Shown: positions 11,671 through 20,949 of the stretch, in pieces
Numbering within the stretch: position 1 is the first letter of the stretch
Layout of the letters: the number at the start of each line of letters is the position of its first letter
Source of the DNA: Temnothorax longispinosus
Taxonomy: Eukaryota; Arthropoda; Insecta; Hymenoptera; Formicidae
DNA length: 64,000 bases
NCBI RefSeq assembly: GCF_030848805.1
Contig: NC_092366.1
Coordinates: 12,133,625 to 12,197,624, forward strand
Reading direction: 5' to 3'
Translations under genes and position numbers: made by a program
Notes under the pieces: model-generated
The model's input: the letters and a program-made list of their open reading frames with translations, nothing else
Told to the model about the DNA's origin: nothing
The model's database searches: none

Positions 11671-11819
11671 AGTGTTACTATTTGTTCGATATCAAACGAC
11701 TTAATCCAGCTAGAAAATTATAGAAGAATTTCTCTCGAAACCTCGCTCGGATTTTCTCGAATCTTACATTATATATTCGCGTCTCCGAGAATATTCGGCA
11801 TGTTTCCGACAGTTTCAAG

Positions 11820-12130
11820 AGGCAGAAAAACTGTGTCGCGCTTTTTCTGCTCGTGCCGATTCTCTCCCTTTGTCTCGGGGCCTCTGAGCAAGAGGTAAAC
11901 ACCCGGGACAAAGAGGGACCAAGAGTATACAGAGAGAGTTACTCGAAAACAGCTGATCGATTGCCTACCCCGAGAACGGCTGAGCAGTTCTTTGCCAAAT
12001 CGTTTACGTCTCGGAATGTCGATAGTCGATTGGCCCCGCGCAATTTTCGGAGCACAAACGGGGGTTCGAAGTTCGAGATCATAAAGCTCCGGTCCTCCGC
12101 GCGCTGCTCCGCACTCGCTTCCAAGTCTCG
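11820..12130. repeat. Dispersed repeat, copy A
   Basis: This segment matches, in reverse orientation, 17515-17800. Shared blocks include CTTTGTCTCGG, CACCCGGGACAAAG, AAAACAGCTGATC, ATTTTCGG and GGTCCTCCGCGCG in the same order. The family is unidentified; ORFs here are not convincing. Bases 12131-12332 hold nothing recognised. Confidence 0.55.
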
Positions 12131-12332
12131 TAGCTAAGAAAGTGTTAGAATTCCTTTTGAGCGCGTACGAAATAGAAAGACTTTCGCTGCTCACGTTTAA
12201 TCTACGCTAATTTCAAATCTCGTAACTCGTGCGGCTCTATTGTTCGCGGACTCGAGTGGTTTGCCCCGTGGCTCGCGGACTCGATATAAATCAATAACTT
12301 GTAAATAATTTGTATAAAGTGTGACGTGACAA

Positions 12333-13100
12333 ATGTCGCGTCCCGTACCCCAGATGGGAGCTCGGCCGAGGGAGGCGTCAGGGATGGTGCCTCCGCCCGA
12401 GGCGGGCGGAGGGCGAACATTTAGGTTAGGATTAAGATCTTTTGCGAGCGTTACAGGTCGAGGGAGTGCGGAGCAGATGGCCAGGGTCACGACGATTGTA
12501 ACGGCTTATGCCGCGTCGAGGGACTTACGGCTGGGCAACCAGGAGCTTCCGAGGGCGTACGGTCGGCGGGCGGGTCACGTTGGGGCCCACAGCCGGAAAA
12601 TCAGCTGACCTGTCAAGGCGTCACAGGTGGCACGAGAGCACTGCAGCCCGAATACGGAGGACGCGGAGAGGGGGACGCCCCGACGAAGGTCCCCGTTGAG
12701 GAAGGGACCACCACTGGTATACCGCCCCCGGTCGACGAGCCATGGCCCGGCCAGCCTGGCCGTCGAGGAACCGGACGATGAGTCGCGGCCTGGACAGCCG
12801 GTCTCACGTAGGCGGACTTCAAAACTACCGCCGGCGGATGGGAGCAGTGACGAGGGGCGCTATAGAGCGCGGCGATCGCCTAGAGGGATCGCTGGCAGGC
12901 CAGGGCGCAGCACCGATCAGGCTAGGGAAACCGGCGCGCGCGGGCGCGCGCGGGCCCTGCGTGGTCCCGCCGGACCAAGGAAACGCCACTGTCGTGCGAG
13001 CCGCCATCCCAGCAACATCTAGCCCTGTGAGCCGAGCGACGAGCTGCCGGAATCGAAGGAATTGTAAGGCCACTGCTCAGCCTTCCTCGAAGTAAGATCG
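12333..13100 (+). pseudogene. GC-rich degenerate ORF1-like region of a LINE (tentative)
   Basis: The region is much GC-richer than its surroundings and gives overlapping long frames in all phases. Pro/Arg/Ser-rich peptides including PPPVDEPWPGQPG, DDESRPGQP and SSDEG resemble the low-complexity N-terminus of ORF1 in R1-clade LINEs of Hymenoptera, spread over three frames. No CCHC knuckles or endonuclease were found. The high GC by itself produces spurious ORFs, so this is a weak call. Confidence 0.3.
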
Positions 13101-13266
13101 CGAGAATACCTAGGCCCTCCCGAGAGTCGCGTTGTGCCGCGGTAATGTATGAAATCAGCCGTTAAAGAATATCGAGTGCCATACCGCGGGAGGGCCCGTG
13201 CGACGAAGTGATCGCGAGTGCCCGTCTCGGGGATGAGAACGTACGGCCGCCGACAGTCAGCGTGCT

Positions 13267-13381
13267 CGTAATTTCGTTGCGTGTGAGATCGTTTCGTGTA
13301 CTTTTGTTGCGTATGATTTCGTTGTGAGTAATTTCGTTCGCGTAATTTCGTTGCGGGTGATTTCGTCGCGTGGAATTTCAT
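13267..13381. repeat. Degenerate 15-16 bp minisatellite
   Basis: About eight variants of GTAATTTCGTTGCGTG run in tandem. Flanking sequence 13101-13266 and 13382-13985 has moderate GC and no coding signal that I recognise. Confidence 0.7.
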
Positions 13382-13985
13382 GATCGCCGTTGGCTTAACC
13401 GTGCCGTAGTTTTGAGAAGTGGCTCTCGCGCGTGAGAGAGCCTCGTAGTTATCGTTGCCGGTTAAGTTGATGCCATTTGTAATTAGCTATACGTGCGTTT
13501 CATCGGGATTAATGGCCCTCGGTTGTGTCGAGCTTACGGGTGAGGCCATTCGTGCGTTTCGAGGGGAGAGAAGATCCCCAGCGTCGTCGCGGTAGACCGT
13601 AGGGAAATTGCGTTAATTGTTCAATTGTTAGACGTAGACGTTTTGAGTGTTTCGCGTTTGACCGTCCGGGTAGAATTCGCTGCAACTTATGTCGGGGAAT
13701 ACTCTTGTGCGAATTCAATCGGGATTGCCGTGCAGTTCAGCGACGGAATGAGTATCGCGCTCGTGGGGTGACACGTGGCGCGTACCCGGATTCTGCTTGT
13801 TCGCCGTGGAACACGTTATCGTCCACATGTTATCTGCCTTAACCGAAATATAATTCTATGTTTTATGTTATTTGAGTGTAATGATTGCGCTACGCTCCCT
13901 CTCCTATTCCACCCGCGGTTGACCAACGAAGCCCACGCCTGAGAAATACTGCGATCTCGTGAATCGTGGTGCGTGGAATCGCACC

Positions 13986-13996
13986 TGGCGCCCAAC
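13986..13996 (+). other. Possible retroelement primer-binding site core
   Basis: TGGCGCCCAAC matches the start of lysine-tRNA-type primer-binding sites. It lies after a 13101-13985 region that could be a diverged LTR, but no partner LTR, TG...CA ends or gag were confirmed. Sequence 13997-14293 has nothing else recognised. Confidence 0.2.
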
Positions 13997-14671
13997 ATAA
14001 CATCTCTAAAATACTCAGTCGAGCTACCATCGGGGTTTCGGAGAGCAATATCGCGAATCACATAAGACGATCTGTAGTGAAGAAAGCGACGGCGCGCTCC
14101 TCCACGGCCGGCGAGACTGTGAGGACATCGTCGTCGTCGTCGCAAAAGCTTCCAAAGACATTCTAAATACAAACTTAAATTTATTGACTGCAATTCTGTT
14201 TAAATTCTCTTCTCGCCTTTTCGCCGAAATTCCTTCCGCGCTCGCGCACACTATCATTTATTGACATTATAAAGAAATGTCACGTATCAGATACAGGGTG
14301 TTTCCTAAGTAAGTACAAAAAATTGAAGGGCATATTTTGTGGTTTATTTTAGGAAGAAAAGATTCTATAAACATATGCCTTCCCTTACGGAAAGAAACTA
14401 CAGCGGATTACAGAAAATTATATTACAGGAACTACATAAAAGTATTACACGAAATTACAGACTGAAGTATTGTAATATACTGTAATATTTTCGTACTATA
14501 CGCTCGGATTACAGGAAAATATTACAGGAAAATAGCCTGTATTCTGTCATTTAGTGGCTCCTGCTTGATTTTAGAGGATTTTCCTTTGAAATACGGCCTC
14601 AAGAAGATATTTTAAAATTTAGAGGAATATCCTCTAACCCCATGAGACACTAGACTTAAGATTGCAGTCCT

Positions 14672-14985
14672 CTTAATACTAGAGGACACTGATTCCCGAT
14701 ATTCACCCGGCATAAAAAAAAATTATTTTTTTCGAAATTTTATTACTATTTTATAACTAAATTTGTTTCTTAAGATCCAGTCTATGATTATAAATATTTT
14801 CTTGTATTTGAAAAACACACTTACCTTGGTGGGATTCGAACTCGGGACCTCTGGATCGTGAGCCAACTGCCTTACGTGGTAGACTACTTCTTAATTTGAT
14901 GTAAGTGTTATATATAGTCTACATATGTCATAACCAGCGCAAATATATAATTTTTCAAAAATCATCTTAAGAAACAAATTTCCCC
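14672..14985 (-). repeat. Dispersed tRNA-like (SINE-like) repeat, copy A
   Basis: The minus strand of 14825-14885 reads like the internal part of a tRNA. GAGTTCGAATCCC matches the RNA polymerase III B box, and a GGCAGTTGGCTCAC block lies upstream where an A box or D-arm would be. The T-stem does not pair well, so it is not a functional tRNA. The whole 314-bp unit recurs in opposite orientation at 39736-40064, with matching TIR-like ends (AAATTTGTTTCTTAAGAT). It may be a tRNA-derived SINE or a DNA element that captured a tRNA. Confidence 0.6.
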
Positions 14986-15316
14986 ACTTATCAGTAGAAT
15001 ATTTTTTTTTTGTGAATATCTTGCCGATATTACAGGATAATAATAGCCTGTAATATCACTGTGGAATTATAGGAAAATAATCTATAGTGTATAATTATAA
15101 TATATATAAGAAAAATATATGTTTATATGATGTCAAAATGGCGAATACCCTGTATACACACTGATACTTTATATTTTTTTATATTTATTTACTTATAAAA
15201 TATAAAATTAAAAAATAATAAAATGTGGTTAAAAAGTGATACATTAAATCTAATAAATTTCAAACAATATTTATAGAAATAATTTATATACAGCTGCATT
15301 AAAGTAAAAGTATACT

Positions 15317-15480
15317 ATATATGGAGGGGTAAAAACCACAGTGGTGTAACTCAAATTTTTAAAAATTTTTCTCGTGTGCATCGATGCAATCTGTACAATA
15401 TATAAATTGCATCTATGCACACGAGAAAATATTTTTAAAAATTTGATTTACACCACTGTTGTTTTTACCCCTCCATATAT
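15317..15480. repeat. Hairpin MITE, about 75-bp arms
   Basis: ATATATGGAGGGGTAAAAAC at 15317 pairs with its complement ending at 15480. The arms are nearly perfect, the loop is about 15 bp, and there is no coding content. Confidence 0.85.
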
Positions 15481-15533
15481 GATGAGACTCGCTATTTCAA
15501 ATTTCATGGATTACTGTTAGCATTACGTTTAAT

Positions 15534-15720
15534 ACACGCGTGTAGTAGTGTATTACACATTTTGTAGATTACATGTGTAGTCTACTACACAAGTCACTTA
15601 CCATACGTGTAGTATATTACACATATAATGGATTACACGTGTAGTCTACTACACAAATCACTTACCACACGTGTAGTATATTACACATATAGTAGATTAC
15701 ACGTGTAGTGGATTTCACAC
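15534..15720. repeat. 65-bp tandem repeat of palindromic GTGTAGTNTACTACAC units
   Basis: About three units of ACGTGTAGTCTACTACAC followed by TCACTTACC occur at 65-bp spacing. Each holds two self-complementary words. The array forms the right interior of the nested TIR element. Confidence 0.65.
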
Positions 15721-16369
15721 TTCATGATTAGACGTGTATTCCATATTACAGGAATTTCACGCACTAAAGGAATTACAGCGTGTAATAACTACAGATTATT
15801 GTGTTCCTTTCTGTGATAACTACAGGGGGTCCTGTAGTAACTACACAAGTGTAATATTTACTGGCTGTAGTTTCTTTCCATAAGGGTTAAACTGCTTCAA
15901 ACTGTTTTTAATCCATTAGGGGCTTACGTCTTTGACATCGTGTATTTTGAAGCAGTTTAGGACATGTTTATACAACCTTTTCTTCCTAAAATAAGCCACG
16001 GAATATTCCCTTCAATGTTTCGCGCTTACTTAAAAAACACCCTGTATAAATTAATAAAATATTAAATTTTCATCTTTGCAAAATGCTACAATATTATTAT
16101 TTGAATAAGCTGACATTTTGAAAATAAAGATACAAATAACTTACTTATATCTTATATTAATCAATAAAACTATGTATAAGAGTAACTGACAATGAATAAT
16201 ATATACATTTTTTTGAATGCAATAACACTGTTGGTATTGTGACAACTTCTTTAGTTTACAAGAAGATATTTAACTCCATTGATCATAATTGAATATCTTA
16301 TATATTTGTATACGTTTTTAATCTATTATACATATATTCCCAGATAATGAGTTTGCCGTAGCCCTTGGT

Positions 16370-16790
16370 GAGGGAACAAGAAAACAAGTTGAGGAAATGC
16401 AAAAGGAGGCATAGAGAGAGTTGAAAGAGAGGTGATAGAGGTGCGGAGTAGAAAGAGTAAATGGGGGAGGACGCGTGGAGGATGGGAGATTGGAAGTGAG
16501 GCTGAGGATGGCGTGGAAGAGCCAGAAAGTGCAGGAGAAGAGGAACATGAAAAGTGAGATTAGGAAGAAGGAGAGTGAGTGGAAGGTGGCAGTGACGCGA
16601 GAAGAAGATAGAAGAAGAGCGAGGAGAGAGATGAGGAAGGCGATCAGGAGAAGAATGGGCGCGAAGGAGAGTAAAAAGAGAAGGAAGTTTACCGGCCCGT
16701 GTTGCAAGACGATGCGATGGAGTGGAGGTGACAGCGAAGAGAATGGATCGAGAACAGCGAGGAATCGATCGTTCGAGTGATCGAGTCGGC
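16370..16790 (+). other. GA-rich ORF fragment, possibly LINE-derived
   Basis: An open frame at 16475-16780 encodes a Glu/Arg/Lys-rich peptide with coiled-coil character, similar in composition to ORF1 of LINE A (27389-28085). I found no specific shared motif. Sequence 16045-16369 before it is AT-rich and unassigned. Confidence 0.25.
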
Positions 16791-16806
16791 TCGAAAAATT
16801 AAGGCT

Positions 16807-16881
16807 TGTGTCCACGATGCTAGAACTTGATTCAAGTTCTCGGACCAAGGAAAATTTACTGAAACTTGGATCGTGGACACA
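16807..16881. repeat. Short hairpin with TGTGTCCACGAT arms
   Basis: TGTGTCCACGATNCTAGAAC at 16807 pairs with ATCGTGGACACA ending at 16881; an internal AACTTGA/TCAAGTT dyad adds to the fold. Bases 16882-17514 hold one copy of the AT-rich repeat described at 18041, with a nearly identical segment at 17190-17275, and nothing else recognised. Confidence 0.6.
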
Positions 16882-17514
16882 CTGAACTTGGATGGAAAAC
16901 TCGAATAGAAAGCTTGAATGCCCAGGAAAATAAACCTCTTATTTGTTTATACTAGACATCACAGACGCACGCTTCGCGCGCGCTATTTAGCTTTAACATT
17001 ATGCAATTACTATTACACTATTAACTTCTTGATACACACAACTGTCAAAATATACGATGACAGCTGCAAATGAAGTAAGCGCAGCGAGAGAACCAATTGG
17101 CATCGCGGAAAAGCGGCAACAAAAAACTTCGAGATATGCGAGTATCGACTTAACATGCCTTTTTTTAGAAAGGATTTAGTTCGTATTAGTTTATATTAGT
17201 AGATATATGATTATATATGATCATATAAGAAATGGAAAATATAATCTTAAACAATATTATATGGCCATATGTGCGCGAGCGCGATAGAGATCTCGGAGTA
17301 AAGGCGAGAAGAGAGATTAGACGGGATTATCGTCGATAAATTTAAGTCTGTATTTAAACGTCTATATTATATACAATAATTACAGTATTTATACAGTCTC
17401 TATACTGCGAGCCACGGACAGATAGTTTACGACCGACGAAAGCAAGTACACGACAACCGCGAGCCACGGAAATACAAGTGACTTTATTTCTTGGATGTAC
17501 GTTCGCCGAAATAC

Positions 17515-17800
17515 TTAGGTCGAATGCGGGCTCGCGCGCGGAGGTCCGGGGTTTTATTCCCACGACTGTCGAATTTTCGCGAACCCTCTGGACTCCCGGT
17601 AACAAGCCGAAAATTCAGCCGAGCCAATCAGCTATCGACACTCCGACAAATTCGTATTTAACGAATGTCACAGATCTCGAAACCGGCAGCTGATCAGCTG
17701 TTTTGAAACACCGTTCGCTCGCTTTGTCCCGGGTGTATGCCTCGCGCACCGAGTCTCCGAGACAAAGAAGCGAGTCGGGATAGACAAAAACTGAGCTTTG
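17515..17800. repeat. Dispersed repeat, copy B (inverse of 11820-12130)
   Basis: The reverse complement of this interval carries the same ordered blocks as copy A, including CACCCGGGACAAAG and AAAACAGCTGATC. The copies are diverged and both are flanked by unrelated DNA. A 19-bp inverted repeat (about 17810 and 17900) follows copy B. Confidence 0.55.
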
Positions 17801-18040
17801 TTTTTCTGCCTTTCTAGTTTACCAGGAAATATACCGATATTTCCGCGAGCGGATCTATTCTTAACATTGAATTCAGAATACTGGTAAACCAGGAAGGCAA
17901 AATTTGACAGAGATAATTTAACTTAATGATTACTTTAATTCGCGGTATTAATTGACCGACGGTTTTAGGTTCGATCGCGAACACCATATATGAGAGTATA
18001 TAATTATATGTAGCCATATATGAGCATATATGATTATATA

Positions 18041-18159
18041 CCCAGGAAAAAATACCTCTTATTTGTTTACATTAGTAGATATATAATTATATATGGTCAT
18101 ATTAAGAAATGGAAATATAATCTTGAACAATATTATATGGCTATATATGAAAATATATG
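18041..18159. repeat. AT-rich dispersed repeat starting CCCAGGAAAAAA
   Basis: CCCAGGAAAAAATACCTCTT and the following TATTAGTAGATATATNATTA-type sequence also occur at 16920, partly at 17190-17275, and inverted at 36103-36240. This copy directly abuts the left end of the DIRS element, and related sequence (CCATAAAACCTC...) follows its right end at 24070. DIRS therefore appears inserted within this repeat. Confidence 0.5.
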
Positions 18160-18287
18160 ATTGTATTGCGCGCCTCTTCCTCGAGATCACATGTAGTACC
18201 GCTACTATGCACTGATGTCGCCACAGTTTTAAAGTTTAAAACTTTTCGCTTTGGTTCGCTTCCGCTTCCGTTTCCTTCCATTGCTCA
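18160..18287 (+). repeat. DIRS left inverted terminal repeat
   Basis: Begins ATTGTATTGCGCGCCTCTTC. About 128 bp match the reverse complement of 23895-24024 at roughly 90 percent, including ATGTAGTACCGCTACTATGC and the CGCTTCCGCTTCCG block. Confidence 0.85.
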
Positions 18288-18926
18288 GGGTGCTGTCCCA
18301 TGGACATCGGAATTATCGGAAAACGGAATCGAAAAGGTGAGATGGTGGGGAGCTAACCAATCAGAATGATTCCGTTGTGTGTTTTTACATCGGGGTTCCC
18401 CATGGCGATCATTTTTCGGAACGGAATTCATGCATGTGCGTAATAATTCAAATATCTGGCAGTCACTGGCGGTTAAAGAGTGTTGTGATAAGTTGCTGTT
18501 GTATTTATACATATATCTGTTTTGATTGAAAAAGGGGAATATAATGTCATCTGCTGTAAGTATTGTAATTATGAGATACGTATGCTAAGTTCTGTTATAT
18601 TAGGTTATAATGTTTATATATTGATGGTCTAGCATACATTTCTAGCCTAACATACATATACAATATGGTTATTAGTAGTATTAGTAGTATTCAATATTTG
18701 TTAAAAACAGTATAACAGTAACTTATCACAACACTCTTTAACCGTCAGTGACCGCCAGATATTTGAATTATTACGCACATGCATGAATTCCGTTCCAAAA
18801 AATGATCGCCATGGGGAACCCAGATGTGAAAACACGCAACGGAATCATTCTGATTGGTTAGTTCCCCACCATCTCACCTTTCCGATTCCGTTTTCCGATA
18901 ATTCCGATGTCCATGGGACAGCACCC
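18288..18926. mobile_element. 639-bp fold-back element with 3-bp target duplication TCA
   Basis: Arms 18288-18497 and 18717-18926 are inverted copies of about 210 bp starting GGGTGCTGTCCCATGGACAT. The flanking trinucleotide TCA occurs at 18285-18287 and 18927-18929. Sequence beyond the right side continues what follows the equivalent ITR point, so this is a clean insertion into the DIRS element. A 3-bp duplication suggests a PIF/Harbinger-type MITE, but no transposase is present to confirm it. Confidence 0.8.
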
Positions 18927-18983
18927 TCATTCTTCTATTTTGTGCCGATTAAGCCACACGTGTGTTAACGAGATTCCGAAGAA

Positions 18984-19040
18984 ATGGAAAAAAGGAAAGT
19001 AAGAGAATTGTCCTCGGATTCAGAGGACAACAAAGATTAA
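18984..19040 (+). CDS. DIRS gag, first exon (second copy)
   Basis: A short ORF from ATG 18984 to TAA 19038-19040 encodes a Lys/Arg-rich start followed by a Ser/Asp/Glu stretch (ELSSDSEDNKD). It stands in the same position relative to the tandem array and main gag as the 3970-4119 exon in the other DIRS copy. Basic codons continue after the stop (KALRRKEESSRPRYSKRRG). Confidence 0.4.
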   Translation: MEKRKVRELSSDSEDNKD

Positions 19041-19161
19041 CGAAAAAGGATTAGACCATTAGAAAAGGCGTTGAGACGCAAGGAAGAGAGCAGCCGACCG
19101 AGATACAGTAAGCGAAGAGGTTAACTGGTCGAAAACCCATACATCGACAATGGCAGTAAGG

Positions 19162-19640
19162 CGCATGGGCGAGGTTCAGGCGTCTTAGTTGCAACCAAGT
19201 CGTCTTGAGAGTGCAAATTTGAGAAATGTCAAAGTCGCACATAACCTCTCCACGTTATATCCTACGATGATTTAACCATCAAGCCTGTCTCAGGGCTGTA
19301 GTGACGTCAGAAAGGTATGCGCATAGCCGAGATTCAGGTGTCTTGGTCCAACCAATTCACCTTGAGAATGCAAATTGAAGGGCTTCAATTCTGCATAATC
19401 TCGCCACGTTATGTCCTACGATAGTTTGACCATCAAGTCGGTCCTAAAGCTGTAGTGACATCAAAAAGGTAAGCGCATATGTGAGAATCAGATGTCTTGG
19501 GTCCAACCAATTTACCTTAAAAGTGCAAATTAAAAAACTTCAATTGTGCACGTATAACTCGCATATGCAAGGCCAGGTGTCTTGGTCCAACCAATTCACT
19601 TTGGAAATGTAATTGAAAAATTTCAATTGCATACATAACC
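19162..19640. repeat. Long-period (about 155 bp) tandem repeat in the DIRS 5' region
   Basis: Units start with GCGCAT at 19162, 19319 and 19473, and a shortened unit starts near 19559. Each holds GGTGTCTTGGTCCAACCAA, then a CTCGCCACGTTATGTCCTAC block in the complete units. Units 1 and 2 end in AGAAAGGTATGC and AAAAAGGTAAGC, which are good splice-donor words. The last two units are internally deleted. Confidence 0.75.
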
Positions 19641-19785
19641 TTACACATAACATTCTGTGACCCGGATATAATCCGTAATATATCGGTTCAACCGATATAT
19701 TAAAGAAAAGCTATATTCCGAGTAAGAACCATTTAAGACTGTCAATTTCTAAGACAATCTGTTTTTTGTTTCTTTATTGTAACAG

Positions 19786-20840
19786 GAGGTAACAAGGAAC
19801 GTTGTGCAAGATAACATCTCGGAAGGATAAAAGCGGTCACGACTATTTTTACAGGCGACATTATGATAACGATAGGCAAAGTTATAACCGGGATTATTAT
19901 CCGGATGATCACCCGTATGACGATGACTCGTTAAATGACTACGACGGTGAAAGTCGGATACGAGGAGTCACTCGTTTCTATTTCAAGTCTCACAGGACGG
20001 AACCTGAGTTCGTTTGAGTCGGAGGTAAGCAGCGAAACTGTTTCTAAAGGTTTTCGAAAAAGCGCCATCCGAACAATCATCCGGGGTAACAGGTGATTAA
20101 GCAGCTGTAGAAGGAGAATAGGCTCTCGGTAGAGATCGCATAATGCCGGATAGAATCCTAGCACCGGCGGTGCACAAGGATCTTGCAGTCAGTTGAGAAG
20201 ACATTAGAAAGGGCCTTCCAACTGAGAAGCAAAAAATTTCTCTTAAAAGAGCCCCCCCCCCAGAAAATTATACGGTAATAGATCCAAAAAATTAATTTGG
20301 AGATAAAGTCTGCTCTAGACAACACTAATGTTAAGAGAGACAAACGTATCGTTGAGAAACCAGCATAAATGACTGCTGCCATTGCTGGAGTTGCAAGGTT
20401 TTGAGTTCTATGCTGAAAGGAGACCCAGAGAATAAACTGGGTCTTGTGGAAGACCTTAGCGAAATTATTAGTTGACTTATGTGATCAGACAATGATTCGC
20501 AGGAGTCTTATTTTGAAGCCTATTGTTACATAAAATATGTAGAAAAAGTTTTAACATAATTTATTAATTTGTTGCGATAAATTTCAGGAATAAAAAGTTC
20601 TTCGAAAAGGATTTAAAGAGTGGCGTAAAAGTCAATCAGAAATCCAAAAAACTCGCGAGGGCCATCTCGCTGAAATCGACAGAAGTCTTGCGGTCAATCA
20701 AAGGCGAGCAGACACAAGTAGACGTACAACCAGCGACAAAACTCATCCTCTTAAGGTCGCAGTACTTATCAAAAGTCGGGACAAGCGCCTGCGAAGAAGA
20801 ATTAGAAATAAGTAAGGTGGACTGGCATAGTTGAAATGTC
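19786..20840 (+). pseudogene. DIRS gag, main part, heavily decayed
   Basis: The acceptor-like TTGTAACAG near 19785 opens a frame with an Asp/Tyr/Arg-rich peptide (YNRDYYPDDHPYDDDSLNDY). Later fragments in shifting frames match the gag core of the first copy: PPENYTVIDP, INLEIKSAL, VKRDKRIVEKPA near 20250-20370, and a basic C-terminal region near 20580-20840. Multiple stops are present. Confidence 0.5.
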
Positions 20841-20949
20841 AATCGTCGTGGGTGATTTCAGATTCAACCATCTTGAACTAGATTCGAGATACTGTTCTCA
20901 TCAAAGGTGAGACAACTCATACGTCCGAAGAAACCACAATGGTCTGAGC

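Larger units (their letters stand above)
14382..15886. mobile_element. Nested TIR element with CCCTTACGGAAAGAAAC ends
   Basis: The left end at 14382 reads CCCTTACGGAAAGAAACTAC and the right end at 15886 is its inverted near-copy (CCCTTATGG). It sits inside the element at 14294-16044. The interior is rich in TATTACAGGAA and GTGTAGTNTATTACAC palindromes, and carries the tRNA-like repeat and a hairpin MITE. Non-coding. Confidence 0.65.
14294..16044. mobile_element. Long TIR element with CAGGGTGTTT ends, TA-flanked
   Basis: Left end 14294-14380 and right end 15951-16044 are inverted copies of about 85 bp, beginning CAGGGTGTTTCCTAAGTAAG and CAGGGTGTTTTTTAAGTAAG, with TA dinucleotides outside both. 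TA flanks and this end sequence suggest a non-autonomous Tc1/mariner-like element. The centre is occupied by another TIR element. No transposase remains. Confidence 0.7.

Noticed and set aside
12333..13095. Host gene in the GC-rich region
   Set aside because: Several overlapping frames are equally open, with no splice-supported chain; more like degenerate LINE sequence.
14825..14885. Functional tRNA gene
   Set aside because: B box is good but T-stem and acceptor stem do not pair; the copy at 39837 has the same faults.
16318..16848. 176-codon minus-strand ORF with apparent membrane segments
   Set aside because: It is the complement of a GA-rich coding-like stretch; the Leu/Ser/Phe-rich peptide is a composition effect.
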